From NCBI GenBank assembly GCA_012656075.1, contig JAAKBF010000233.1, positions 1-64,000 of the forward strand: 64,000 bases of DNA, in the 5' to 3' direction. Made by a program: the position numbers and the translations under genes. Numbering within the stretch: the stretch's first letter is position 1; every line of letters starts with the position of its first letter. The notes under the pieces are model-generated. The model saw nothing but the letters and a program-made list of their open reading frames with translations, did not search any database and had not been told where the DNA came from. Shown in pieces: positions 48,168 to 59,524 of this stretch. The stretch is from Phytophthora hibernalis. Its lineage: Eukaryota; Oomycota; Peronosporomycetes; Peronosporales; Peronosporaceae.

Positions 48168-49546
48168 TTAAGCTTTGAATTTCTTCTTGCCTTTCTTCTT
48201 CTTGCTCTTGGACTTCTTCGACCGGTTGCGGTTGCGGCGGCCAGGCGACGAACCACCACTGCTGACAGGTGAGCTCGCGGCATCCTTGTCTTCTGCCGGG
48301 GTGTCGCTGTTTTCAGTCGGGACGTTAATCGAAAGGGATTCAGCAGCTTCAGTGCTTTCTGCCGGGGTGTCCAGCGATAACGGTGCTGCAGACTCTTCTA
48401 CGGGAGTTGACGCTTTCACCACTGGGCTGGAAGTGATAGCCTCCCACGAATCGGGCGGCGCGCGGGGGCTCTTGGGAGAAGCCAACGCGGTCAACGTCTC
48501 CGGCACCTTGACGACAGGTTCAACACTTGCCGACTCAACCGACTCGGCAGCAACCTGCTCCTGCTCTTCTTCCTCGATACTTTCCTCATCTTCCGTCGCC
48601 GCTGACGGGACAATATCTTCGTTTATCACGGCAGCATCGTCGACGTTGATAAGCTCGGGGTGCTCTGCGAAAGTGTCATCGACCGGGTCAACTCCACCTG
48701 AACGTACTCCTCCTGGTCCAGCGCGATATTCTCAAGCGATTCCTGGAGCAGTTCCTCCGTGAATGCACTCGCAGTTTCAGATACGGCTTGGGTGAAGACA
48801 AAGTTCTCACTCAGCTTCCTCGCAACAGCATCCGGTGCCAATTCAGCAATCTTCTTCGGGCTCTCAACAACCTTCTTAGGACTCGCAGTGGCCTTCTTAG
48901 GGCTATTGGCGGTCTTCGTAGGGCTCTCAGGGGCCTTCTTAGGACTCCCAGGTGTCTTGTTGGGGCTAGCAACGGCCTCCTCCGACAACTCGATCACATC
49001 AGGCTCTGCCTCCTTCTTAGGGCCCTCAACAACCTTCTTAGGGCTTTCAGGCGCCTTCTTCGGGCTGCTGTGGGCCGGCTTAGGGAGCTCCAGGACGGGC
49101 GGCTCCACCTCCTCCTTCGGGCTATCAACGGGTTTCTTCGGGCTGCTCTTGGGTGACTTCTTGGGACTGGCAGCAATCTCCTTCTTGGGACTGGCGGCAA
49201 TCTCCTTCTTGGGACTGGCGGCAACCTTCTCGATAGCAATGGGGTTCTCCACCTTCTTAACTGGAGACTCGAAAGTCACCTGCACCTCTTTCTTCGGAGT
49301 CTCGGCCACCTCCTTCAGACTGGATGCCTCAATAGAAGAAGCCGCAGTTGGCGCGTTGGCGTCCTTGTCACCTCCAGTTAAACTGGTCGTAACTGGTACG
49401 CTCGTGTCTTCACCGTCCTCGGTGGACAGTGCGCGCGGCTTCTTGCTGTTCACGTGCAGGTAGTAGTAGCCCAGGGCGGCCATGCTCAAGCTGAGCAGCC
49501 CCGTCACAAGCAGCAGCGTGGCGCTCGAGTTGCTGGCGGTCGTCAT
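48168..49546 (-). CDS. SPKK-repeat protein with N-terminal membrane segment
   Basis: About 459 residues from MTTASNSSATLL. Residues about 7-30 form a single hydrophobic segment (LLLVTGLLSLSMAALGYYYL), followed by HVNSKKP. The middle third is a low-complexity run of at least 14 SPKK/SPTK/GPKK motifs (AASPKKEIAASPKK and variants with AP, VV or E spacers). An acidic Ser/Pro region follows, and the last 30 residues are extremely basic (RSKKSKSKKKKGKK). S/TPxK motifs are cyclin-dependent-kinase sites and resemble histone H1 DNA-binding tails, but with a membrane segment a nuclear-envelope or ER location is possible. One lost base near 48695 links the two frames (into FAEHPELINV). No family is recognised. 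Confidence 0.65.
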
Positions 49547-49931
49547 CCTGCCTCGTTCCGCTAGTGATGAGTGGCTCACGCGAAGGAAATGGACCAAGTG
49601 ATGGATGGGTCACGCACGCCTGGCCAATCGCCGTTGCTTCAAGGCAAGATACCGGTGATACCGTCAGCCAATCACAAACGAGCAAGCACACCGGATTCCG
49701 GTGCCGGAAGGCTTGGCATTCGAGTGCATGTTGCCAATAGCTAAGCGGAACCTCTGAGTCTACCGGTACCGGTATCCATTTGCTCGAATGAAACACTTCA
49801 GACCAAAAATAACGTACGAAGACGAATATGTACTCGGTGCATAAGTTCGTGAGTCGACCGAAAGCGACCACGCCTCCTAGACTCCTGTCAGACCTGCTGC
49901 CTTACCATACTTCATGAAGTACTATACATTA

Positions 49932-51879
49932 TCAAACTTCGCTGCCGACGAGGTCCCAGAAAGCCACGGGCTCCTGGCCTTGCCGCACCGTGTCGCACTT
50001 GGCTGGGAACGCCTCGTAGCGCTGCAGGACCTGCGCACCGCTCTCGGCGGCCTCCACTAAATCTTCGGTGACGTCGGTGCCGCACCAAACGGACATATAG
50101 TCGGGGCACGCCACGATCAAGCACACCTCACCGATGTCCTTGGTCGGGTCGCGGAAATAGCTCTCACTGATCCCCGCTAGCGGACCCACGAAGAGAGGCT
50201 TCACAGCGCCATTGCAGTTGCTGCTCTTGTCGGCGCTGTTGTAAGCCACTTCCACGCGGAACACGATCGTGCGCTGGAGCTTGATCCGACCTTGCGGACG
50301 AAGCTGTTCCCACTCGGTCAACTGGAAGATGAAACCAGCATTCGGATCCACGATGGGGCGTGCCTGCCGAACAAAGTCCAGAGCCTTGTACATGTCAATG
50401 TTCTTGTACCACATCAAGTACGCGATGGCCATCGTCGGCGAGCGAGAAATACCCTTCACGCAGTGCAGAAAAATCCGTCCACCGCTTTCGCGCGCGCTCA
50501 ATGAAGTCGAACATGCTGTAGAAGTGCCGCGCGATGTCCTGCGACGAGTGGTCCCGCAGTCTGATGTTGAAGTAGCAGAACTCATCCGGAAAGGAAGCTG
50601 GGGCCACGCTGGCTGCGCAGTTAATGACGTGCGTGATGCCTGTCTGGATCAGCATTGCCTTGTTCTTCGCAGCAACAGCACCACCAATGTATAGAAAATC
50701 GGTCAACTTGGAGCACACCGCAGCCTGATCATTCCGCCGTTTTGACGCGCCGGTGGCAGTGATGCACGGATCAACGTTGGCTTGGTCTACCTGCGATAAG
50801 TCCAACGACAAGTTGCCTGGGTTCCGACTGCGGCGTTGCTGTGGAGGGTACATCCGCTTCGGAGCGCTAACGCTGCCCCGAGACAGCACGGCGACCGACG
50901 GAGCTGACGAGGACGACGAACACGACGAGAGCGCCCCTGATACGGCAGTACCCCGACTCTCTAGATTCATCTCGATAGACAACGACGTCCGCTTATCGGG
51001 CAGAGACGCACTGTCGAAGTGAGCTGCATCCGACGCCACCAGAGAGCGCTTTCTCGCCTGCGTAAGGGAAGGCGTCAATTGCCTGATGAAGCAGTAGCGC
51101 CCGCCTTGCTCTGCGTGAAGCCCTGCTGGCTGCAGACCCGCTTGTTCGGCGTCGGTGGAGTAAACATCACACTGCTGTGCCCCACCTGCCGCGGAGGTGT
51201 CGTGTTGTTGTTGTAGCTCTTGCAGACGAATGCTGGTGATGTCGACGTCGGACCTAAGCAAATGGCATAATCCACACACGATCGTCAGAGAATGCAAAGC
51301 ACACTGACCCCGGACTCCAGCCCAGTCGCCTAGGCTGGATTTTCTGGTTGTCGACTTGCTCATTACCTCTCGAGACGCTCAATGGCCAAGCCTCGTCATC
51401 CAGAAACGGATTGCGGTGCATCCCCGGCGACGGACAGACGCCGTCTCGCGGAGAAACGCTCTTCTTCTGCGACGTAGGAAAGACTTTGGACGCCGGCAGC
51501 GCCGCCTCTTCTGCAGTCAGCAGCTCTCCGAACGCCTTTGAGCTAGTCGTCAGACCCACGTCAAGAGGATCATTAGCCCAGTCAACCCCAGTAGAAATGC
51601 AAGAAAACCACTGAAATGTTACATTTTCCCGTCCGAGTAGCAGCGTGTGAGTGACGGGGGCCCCACAGTAGCGCGACGTCGCACCTTCGGATGCGAATCC
51701 AGAGGTGGTAGGGCGTCTGAGTTGGTTCGAAAGGGTTTGTAGCTGTTGGAGGCGCCGGTTGGGGAGCCCGAGGGGGACGACGTCACCGAGTGGGAGAAGA
51801 ACGAGTGCGGACTCTCGAGCTTCCGTTTGGCGTTGGAGCCTTCTCCTCCGCCTGTTCTGCTGCTGAAGGCGAGTTCCAT
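49932..51879 (-). CDS. Dual-specificity protein phosphatase with gelsolin-like tail (plant MKP1-like arrangement)
   Basis: Exons end at the intron borders 51622-51543 (GTAACA..TAG) and 51308-51254 (GTCAGT..TAG); both joins are in phase. The first ATG is at 51879 (MELAFSSRTG), but the frame stays open upstream to about 52020 beyond a CTTTAG acceptor-like site, so an additional 5' exon is possible. The N-terminus is long and Ser-rich. The DSP domain starts at SKLTDFLYIGGAVAA and contains the active site FLHCVKGISRSPTMAIAYLM (HCX5R). The C-terminal region (VCLIVACPDYMSVWCG, VRQGQEPVAFWDLVG) looks like a gelsolin repeat, as in plant MAP kinase phosphatase 1. A GC dinucleotide is missing near 50500, just before the active site, in the GCGCGC run of IERARESGG. 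It probably dephosphorylates MAP kinases. Confidence 0.82.
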
Positions 51880-52532
51880 CGACGTATCCAGAGGCGAATC
51901 TGCCTTCAAAAGGAGTTCTTGGGACTGGGAGACAGAGCCTTCTCTCTTGCTCCTGCTCTTCTTAGTCGGATCTGGTGAAGCTGAGCGATATCGGTCTTGT
52001 GAAGCTGAGCGACGTCCCAGGCGCTAAAGCAAGTGTCTTGGCAGTGGAGGGGGCTCGCTGCAAGCAGGAGTTTTGCTTTGAAACGTCGTGGAACGATTTC
52101 AGAATAGTGACGCTTAGTAAACGCAAGTGAAAAGAGGCACTCAAGTGTCTAGTTGTTTGGTTTAACGTTCAAAAGACTTCGGTTCAGCAACAAATACTTG
52201 GATACTCCGCCAGCGGAACTTTGGCAGAAGACGTAAGCGATCTCCGCTTCAGTTATTTTAGAGCTTATTTTCTTGCAATTGGGTCAGAAGCCACAATGCA
52301 CTTCTCTCAGCAATGGCAGGGTCAGCAGCCATTTCCTCACGGTACAAAACACTTTGCGTGAGGCTTTCCCTTCTTCATTCCTCTCGTGTTCCAATTTCTT
52401 TTCTGTCCATCGTTACATGCTCTTGCGATTGCAAAACGACGGCTCCAGCATCCACCCAGACCACTCTCAGTGAGAGTCTCACTGGCCTCTTCGCATCTCC
52501 CACCCTCCACCCCACTTCCGTCACCGCTCTCT

Positions 52533-53505
52533 TTAGCCTCCTCCGATATTCAGCATTCTCCGGAGATCCTGAGTCATGGATAACTCAATGGACATCGATG
52601 CCGGAGTCGACACTTCCGGAGGCACAGGCATCGGTGGTAACGGGGGCTGAGACGGCATCGGTGGTAACGGGGGCTGAGATGGCAGAGGTGGCTGAGATGG
52701 AGGCGGCCCCGGAGGAAGTGGGGGTGCAATTGGCTCGTTCACATGCTGAACAAGCGGCGGCGTTGGTGGCAGTGGTGGTGCTGGTGCCGGCAAAGTACCA
52801 TTTCCCAAGACCCCTCCCGGTTTAGTGAGAAAAGGTGGCATCGGTAGCTGAGCGGGGTCTGGTGAGGACTGGAACGCTGACCACGCCCACTTGCCCGAGG
52901 CCGACAATTGCTCCTTTTGCTTCCCATTGCGCGGTTGCTGGATGTTGTTCGTTTGGGCGACACTGCTGTTCGTGTTGCCACCCTTGCTTTTCCTTTCTTC
53001 GGCTCTTCACCGCCCTCTTTGTCCTTCCGTCGCCGTCCTGGACTCTTCTGTTTGGATCCTCGCTTTGCCGAGCTACTGCGTGCATCTGCGTCCAAGATCG
53101 CAGTGCATTCAAACCAAACAGGAGTTTTCAGTTTCAAAAGCAACACAAGCACAAGGCAAGCATTGCAGTAGTATACCTGTAGTAACTTGAACAGGGTTTC
53201 CGTTCGCAGCCATAGAGTTTTCAGGTGCGCTGCTTGACAGCATCATGGACGGTGTGAGCAGTAGTTTGCTGCCGCTGTCTGTCCGAGACTCCCGGGTTGT
53301 CTTGGCGATAGATACAGGTTTGGACACTGCAGCCTGCTGCTCTGACGGGTACACGAAGTAGCCGAGCTCTTTGTCCCACACACGCGTCCACGTCCATGTC
53401 CTCCCTCTCGTCGTCCCCTTCTGCAAATTGCAGCGAGTCGTTCACATTGTCGTCGCAATCGAAGAACGGCACCAATGGGCGTCCGACTAGATCCCGCGAC
53501 GTCAT
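52533..53505 (-). CDS. Proline-rich PNRC/Edc1-like mRNA-decapping cofactor (putative)
   Basis: Starts MTSRDLVGRPLVPFFD at 53505. After an acidic N-terminus and a basic Ser/Lys region (RSSSAKRGSKQKSPGRRRKD) comes WAWSAFQSSPDPAQLPMPPF. It fits the short PNRC/Edc1 pattern (aromatic-A-x-x-x-F-x-x-SPxPxxLPxP) that binds the Dcp1 EVH1 domain and stimulates Dcp2. The rest is poly-proline (PPLPSQPPLPPMPSQ), and the end (MTQDLRRMLNI) resembles the terminal motif of plant proteins of this group as I remember them. An intron starts at GTATAC after QVTTG (about 53190) and ends near 53097. A TG dinucleotide near 53390 and a single base near 52975 appear lost. Assignment rests on short motifs. Confidence 0.6.
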
Positions 53506-53914
53506 TGGCTTGGAGTGCGGTAGGTGACGAGGAAAAGTAAAACAAAATGTACAAACTGAAGCTACAGTGGCTGACGCTTGTAAGCAGCTCCGATCGACTT
53601 TACACGGCTGGGTTGTCGTCTGTAGCCGCTGAATTCAGGATCAAAGCACGGATTCCGACGCGGCACAATCTCCTGCGTCTGATGGTGAGCTTCGAATCGG
53701 TCGGGGGCGTGCGGGGGCGGCGTGTACAACGATGTCTTGAAGTGTCGATCCGCTCTGCAGTCTTCCCCTTTCGGACTGAGAGAACGCGGGCAAGGTGGTT
53801 TTCGATATCTGGCTTCTGATTCGCTGAAAAGAGAAAGGTCTCAGGTACGGTAAGTGCAATAACGACTTCGCAAATGGAATTTAATTGAACATAGTTCGAT
53901 CCAGCTAAGTGATC
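53506..53914. other. Intergenic region, no gene supported
   Basis: About 400 bp between the 5' end of the PNRC-like gene and the 3' end of the thioesterase gene, both minus. A 90-codon plus-strand frame at 53547-53819 shows no domain, so I leave it unannotated. The half nearest 53505 should contain the promoter of the PNRC-like gene. Confidence 0.5.
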
Positions 53915-55335
53915 TTAAAGGGCTAGAAGGGTTTTAATTTGTGGGTGGAAATACTTGTCCACGACACCCAGTAGAAATTCGATGGAGAACTGCAGGTGGT
54001 TTCCGTCTGTGGAGAGGAAGTGCACCTTGCCCGCTTTATCCAGAGTCTGCAGTCCGAACAAGTCTTCCTCGTACCACCTGGTCTCGTTGAAGCTCAGCAC
54101 GGTCTTGTACGGGTCGCCGTCTTGATATGCGCCGAACCACTCGGATTCTTTCGGGAAGACCTGCGTGTCCTGGTTCGCGCGGACGAGCACGAGGTTCTGT
54201 AGCTTGGAGAAATTGTCCTTGTACGTCTGGTTCGTAGACGTCTTCTCGTTGTTGAGGTCGGGCAGGAACTCAGCTGTGCAATACGCAAGGTTAGTACTGC
54301 AAAAGCTTGGACCGACTACATGTACACCAATTGTGAAGCTTACCGTGCTTTAGAAAGGCTTCAATGCGGAGAGGGTCGCGAAAGTAATTTGCTTGGGCAA
54401 TGCGCTCTGTAGCAAAGAAAAATGTCATCAGCAGCTATCACAACAATGTCTCCTTCCCATTAATCGCGTACCTTGAACTCGTTTAGTATACACAGCTTCC
54501 CCGATAAGCTGGACAACAGCAGCAAAACTCGTTAGGTGCTCTGCCGTTCACAAGATCAAGATGTGACAATTACCCTGTCAATTTCCTTGCAAATAAAGTT
54601 GAGAGGCGAGCACTGCGGTAGCCCACCCACCCCTGCAAGTGGTCCGTGAAAAGATAAAAAGTTGTGGACAGGCGGGTCGTTGAAACGCTCAATGTACGCT
54701 CGGATCAACAAGTTACCCTGAACACCATCGCTCGTGTTAGTATCGCGGCAACTCATACAGCCCACAGCTGCTGTCATTTACCTGAGAAAACCCTGCAGCA
54801 TTGAATCCATTCGCCAGACGTGGGTCCTGCAGGTGAAGTGCACGCATTGTCAGTAAAGCAGCAGCTGATTGGCGTCTGTCTCCGTCGCACCTCTCGGACG
54901 ATCTTGGCGAACATATCGGTCTGGTTGTTCATCGTGACGAAGAAGCTATTCTGTACGTCTTCCGCCACTGAATTGCCAAGCTGCACGCTCGTCACATACA
55001 CTCCGAGGTGCTGCGCGATCGCCTGTCATTGCCCAGCGTCACAATTGTCAACCCCAGCGCCTCCTTGCAGCCAACAGGACACCCGCCACTACCTTCTGGA
55101 TGCGCTTCATGCCTCCATTGCCTGCAGCGTCGCCCATGCCATGCATCAGCACCACAGGCAGCGTTGTCCTCTGCTCGAACACTGGCGTCTTCTCCGCAGC
55201 CGTCTCCTCCAACTGCAGCGCCACTTCCGCCTCAAAATACGACGCCGACTCTTGACTGATCAACACAAACTGCACCAGCACCAGCACCGCCGTGACAGCT
55301 GCCACTAGAAGCAGCATTCGGTTGCCTCGCGCCAT
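53915..55335 (-). CDS. PPT1: Palmitoyl-protein thioesterase
   Basis: It removes palmitate from cysteines of proteins in the lysosome or secretory route. About eight exons with short introns join in phase. The N-terminus MARGNRMLLLVAAVTAVLVL is a signal peptide or anchor. The alpha/beta-hydrolase core follows with LPVVLMHGMGD, YVTSVQLGNSVAEDVQNSFF, the nucleophile serine in NAAGFSQ|GNLLIRAYIERF (split by an intron), HGPLAGVGGLPQC, and the C-terminal ESEWFGAYQDGDP and DLFGLQTLDKAGK. The histidine is in STDGNHLQFS. The first intron starts at GTAGTG after KRIQK. Frame integrity is good, with no missing base needed. The start is 183 bp from the divergent cyclophilin start. Confidence 0.9.
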
Positions 55336-55518
55336 CGCGGATCCTCAATCTCTTCTTCAAGTCACTAAAGTGGATTCGTCCCACCTGATACCGTAAGTAC
55401 GCAGCCGTCAGCCTTAGGTGCGCAATGAGCCTTTCCCCCGATTAAGTACGATCCACGTCTGGCTGAAAATCGCTCGTAGCCTAGACCTCGAGGTGCGGAC
55501 GACAGCGACCCATTGATC

Positions 55519-56199
55519 ATGTCTGCGTATGCTCGCTCGAAGCTGGTGCGTGGCGCAGGTGACGCCATGTCGCGTGGAGGCGCCCGTGGCTGGGGCTGGT
55601 TCCACCGCTCGCTTGCCAAGATGAACGCGCCTGAGGCAGCCGCCGTGGCCTACGACGCTGTGGTGCCCACACCCTCGCAGCCTCGACCGCGCGCCTTCCT
55701 GGACGTGAGCATCGGCGGCGCCAAGCCCGAGCGCCTCGTGGTGGAGCTGGCCCAGGACATTGTGCCGCAGACGACCGCCAACTTCATCAAGATGTGCACG
55801 GATGGCTTCACGTCGGCGGCGCTGGGCTCCGGCTCGTACAAGAATTCGCGCTTCCACAACGTGACCAAGGGCGTGTACCTCGTGGGTGGCGACGTGCTCA
55901 AGGGCGACGGCACAGGTGGCCACGCCGCGCTGGAGGACAACCAGCGCTACTTCGACGACGAGAACTACGCGCTGCAGTTCACGGAGCAGGGCGTGCTGGG
56001 CATGGCCAACGCCGGCATCAACAAGAACGCGTCGCAGTTCTTCATCTCGCTGGCGCCGCTGCCGCACCTCAACGGCCGCAACGTCGCGTTCGGCAAGGTT
56101 GTGGAGGGACAGAATGTGTTAAAGAGTATTGAGGGCGTGTACTGTGTCAAACACAAGCCGCTGACCGAGATCCAGATCGTCGACTGCGGTGTGTTGTAG
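55519..56199 (+). CDS. Cyclophilin-type peptidyl-prolyl isomerase, active site degenerate
   Basis: An intronless 226-residue protein starting MSAYARSKLVRGAG. The first 45 residues are basic and Gly/Arg-rich and could be a mitochondrial presequence. The cyclophilin fold spans about 55-226: LVVELAQDIVPQTTANFIK, GSYKNSRFHNV, LVGGDVLKGDGTGGH, GVLGMANAGINKNASQFFIS, NGRNVAFGKVVEG. Compared with cyclophilin A, the catalytic Arg55 (FHR) is Asn (FHN), the Gln63 position is Val, the Trp121 position is Leu and the His126 position is Asn; the QFF phenylalanine is kept. Isomerase activity and cyclosporin binding are therefore doubtful, and the protein may be a structural cyclophilin. It is very GC-rich with no frame problems. 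Confidence 0.88.
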   Translation: MSAYARSKLVRGAGDAMSRGGARGWGWFHRSLAKMNAPEAAAVAYDAVVPTPSQPRPRAFLDVSIGGAKPERLVVELAQDIVPQTTANFIKMCTDGFTSAALGSGSYKNSRFHNVTKGVYLVGGDVLKGDGTGGHAALEDNQRYFDDENYALQFTEQGVLGMANAGINKNASQFFISLAPLPHLNGRNVAFGKVVEGQNVLKSIEGVYCVKHKPLTEIQIVDCGVL

Positions 56200-56688
56200 G
56201 CAGCGAGACAGGGCCATGCTTCCTTGCATACACTAGCGAGAATCAGACAGACACAGAAGAAGGAGGGCGGCCGGGTGATGAACTAATAGAAGAAACACGA
56301 TGCGTGGCGGCGCTTGAGCTCTTTGAGATGTTGGCGTTGTGCGTGTTTGCGGGGGCAGCAACCATGTCTACAGGTAGTCGACATGCAAGTAGCGTTGCGT
56401 AAGCTCTTACTATAGAGCTACGTGAACTGCCTGCTGGCACGCGTAGTGTGTCTCAATCATGCACTTCAAGTGAAGGCTTGCACTGGTTTCAGGCACATGA
56501 CAACCTCGAGGTGGCTGGTCTCAGCAAAGCAACCACAACACAGGCAGTTTTTGAACTGTTTTCGTTTTAACTTCGGTAAAATATACACGCATGAAGACAA
56601 CTCCCTCGCCACCACCGCTCACCATGACGCGGCCGCACTATTCAAACTTAGGCAGCTCCTTGGCGAAGATGTCTTGCCTGCAGCTTAC
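56200..56688. other. Convergent 3' intergenic region
   Basis: Sequence between the stops of cyclophilin (plus) and isocitrate lyase (minus). Only chance frames are seen, and no structural element is recognised. Confidence 0.5.
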
Positions 56689-58300
56689 TTAGAACTGCGA
56701 TTCCGTGACACCGTGGCCCATCGTGTTCGTCGACGACAGTCCGCCCGTGATGGTGTTCTGCATGGCGTCCACGAGGTCAGTGCCCGACCAGCCCTGGTGC
56801 TTCAGGGTCTCGACACCCTCGTTACGCTCAGCACGCTGCACACCCTCGACATAGGCGAGCATGCCGCGCTTGGCGTAGTCGCGTGCGAAGCGAGTGATGC
56901 CCAGGAGTCGCTGTGGAATCCAGCGAGCGTGATGAACATCCAGCAGAAACCCATGCGACCCAGATCCGTCACGAAAGTCTCAATCTCCGTGTCTGACATG
57001 CCAGCAGCATCCCAGTTGAACGACGGCGACAAGTTGTACGCCAGCATCTGGTGCGGAACCTTGGCCTTGACACCCTCGGCGAAGGTGCGCGCAAGAGGCA
57101 CACCCGGCTTGGCAGTCTCCATCCAGATCAGGTCGGCGTACTCTCCGTAGGCACGGCCACGGGCAATGCAGTACTCCACACCGCCGCGCACACGGTAGTA
57201 TCCCTCCACCGTGCGAGCCAGGTCCCAGTCGAAGGCGATATTGACGCCGAGCGACTTGGCTAGAGCCTGCAGCTTGGGCAGACTCAGCTCGAGGCACTGA
57301 GCGTTCCACTTAGCAAGTGCATCCGAGCGGCCCGACTTCTTCAGAGCATCACGGACAGCCTCCGGGTAGGTCGTGGCGTGTGCACGCTTGTCCCAGTCGC
57401 CCTCACGGCCAGCGTGGGTGGCATCAATGTACGACTCCACGTTCAGGTTGGTGGCGCCAATGATGAAGGGGTGGTCGCGCGGGTCGATGTTGTTATCCAG
57501 CAGCGTAGCAGCCTCGGCGTCTGTGCGGGCCACAATGACCAGCGGGCTGCCAAGGACGTCGGCCTGCAGACGGGCCGCAATGAGGCGCTGGATGTGCTCC
57601 TGCACCGAGACCAGCACCTTGCCGCCCATGTGACCGCACTTCTTGGTGCCGGGCTTCTGGTCCTCGAGGTGGATGCCCGAGGCGCCGCGTTCAATGAACA
57701 TCTTGGTCAACTTCATGACGGCAGTGAGACCGCCGTGGCCAGTGTCGGCGTCGGCCACAATGGGGCGCAGGAAGTCCGTGGGCGGCGTGCGCGCGCTCCT
57801 CGGCCGTCATGCGGCGCCGGGCCTCGTACTGCTTGCGGTCGTGGAAGAGCTGCGCGCGGAAGAGCTGGTCCACCTTGTTGGGCACCGTGTCCATGGGGTA
57901 GTCGGCCACATCGGGGCCAGGCTCGTTGGACGTGGAGGCCGTGGACGACGACTGCCAGCCACTCACGTACACAGTGGACAGGTGCTTGGCCATCTGCGTG
58001 ACCTGGATCGTGTCCAGCGCGCCGAACGTGTGGCTCGTTTTCTCAGCGGCTTGCAGCTCACGCAGCATCTTGTACAGCTTGCGAGACATGGCGGCGCCCA
58101 CGTTGGCGGCAGGGACGGTGCCCTGGAGCTTCACCACGTCCTCAGGCCCGTACGGACGCTTGACGTGGCGGAAGCGCTCGTCCTTCAGGAAGGCCTCCGT
58201 CTGTTTCACGCGCTGAGCGTAGGCGCTCTCCTCTGCGCGCGGGTCGTGCGAGCTCAAGTGGCTGGCGATCTGGCTGATGCGGACGTGCGGCGCGCTCATG
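56689..58300 (-). CDS. ICL1: Isocitrate lyase
   Basis: It cleaves isocitrate to succinate and glyoxylate, the first glyoxylate-cycle step, allowing growth on lipid or acetate carbon. About 538 residues from MSAPHVRISQ at 58300; an in-frame extension to 58383 looks like UTR. The catalytic cysteine loop is KKCGHMGGK. Other landmarks are VADADTGHGG (metal-binding Asp), GIHLEDQKPG, VARTDAEAA, IWMETAKPG, AYNLSPSFNW and the C-terminal MQNTITGGLSSTNTMGH ending TESQF. The terminus is not a typical SKL peroxisomal signal. A GC dinucleotide in a GCGCGC run near 57785 and one C near 56912 (in HSDSLGITRFARD) are missing and must be bridged. It is convergent with nothing; the cyclophilin gene lies about 490 bp beyond its stop on the plus strand. 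Confidence 0.92.
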
Positions 58301-59524
58301 GTGCTGTGGATGCGGATTGGCTTGACTTGTGCGGGGCAGGCGGCGAATTGGGAACTAAGCTCTTGGCGCGCACGGTGACGCAAAGATCAGAAGTTGAGGG
58401 GTCTCGCCACATTATTGGTTGAAAAGATGGGATTGCGGTGTGGGGATTGGCTGAAAAGAGAAAACGGCGCCTACGCACTGCTGTCACCAACTCATTTGGG
58501 TAGAAAACCTACGTTCAATACTGGGCCAAGTCACGTCGGGTTTGCCGCGGCCGAGTCCCATATTGCGCATCGCGTGCCCGACGTGGAAGTTTCGCGCAGA
58601 TGTTGAAGCTGGTTCATTGCGAGTCAACCGGTGCTGAAAATGGCAAAGCCTCAAATGTGGCGCACCATCTGAAATAGACCTAAAACAAGGCTGGGACGCT
58701 GTTTTCAAAGCGAAAGCGATGCATGTAGTTCAAACAGGGCAGAAGACTCTTGAGGTACTGTGGCCCAAGACACCTCTCCTCTAGTTGTGGCAAGTTGTCT
58801 ATTTCTTGGCTTGCAAACCACATTGCGAGTCATATCGCTCGCATTTCACCATCGGCGATGGTCCCATCTTGAAGGCGATGACCCAAGCGTGACCAGGCCG
58901 TGTCGACGGATGTTAAATGCCGAGTGGTACCGGTACGTCCACCTTTCCGTTTGCACAAACCCCGTCGTGCTCGTTCTTGTGGACCTGAGTCAAGCAGGCA
59001 CTGTTTCTAACGTCCCAATGCCGAGCGAGCGCCTCAATGCGAAACCGAGCTGCTTCGGGTTGCTGAATTTGTGGTGGATGTTCAAACGATTCCTAGCTGC
59101 TACAGCTACCGAAACGCTTCACCGTACACCGGAACGACGACGATGCAACTGTGTGGGTTCCTCTCTGTAGTTCTCGCACCTGTGCCGCCCTGCGCTATCA
59201 CTTTACGTCTCTGTGTTTTGTGGACAAGCACCAGAATCCGTCGTTCGGGCGCAAACAGCTCGTCGTGCAACTACAACTAAGCTACTAAGCTTAGCATCGA
59301 CAGTAGCGTTGTCACTATAATACAAGTCACTTAAATGGCTGACTCGCTGCACTCGCCTACCAGGTAGTTACATATCATCCGTCTTGAAGACGCTGTTCAA
59401 CTGTATGAATCCATTTTTTGTTGTGCTCTTCAACTGTCGGTCCGCCGTTTCCCCATTCCACCTGGTTAGTGCGCTGGCTTTGCGGGCCGAAACCTTAGCA
59501 CGCCGGCGGCTACACGACTTGGCC
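58301..59524. other. Divergent intergenic region, no gene supported
   Basis: About 1.2 kb between the start codons of isocitrate lyase and the PH/VPS9 gene. Frames at 58394-58606 and 58760-59170 have no domain or consistent coding character. The size is large for this dense region, so longer regulatory sequences are possible, which would suit a carbon-source-regulated gene such as isocitrate lyase. I could not support any specific motif. Confidence 0.5.

Noticed and set aside
53547..53819. 90-codon plus-strand ORF upstream of the PNRC-like gene
   Set aside because: No recognisable motif, and it lies in the expected promoter region of the neighbouring gene.
58394..59280. ORFs between isocitrate lyase and the VPS9 gene
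   Set aside because: Short, without domains or coding bias, and mutually overlapping.
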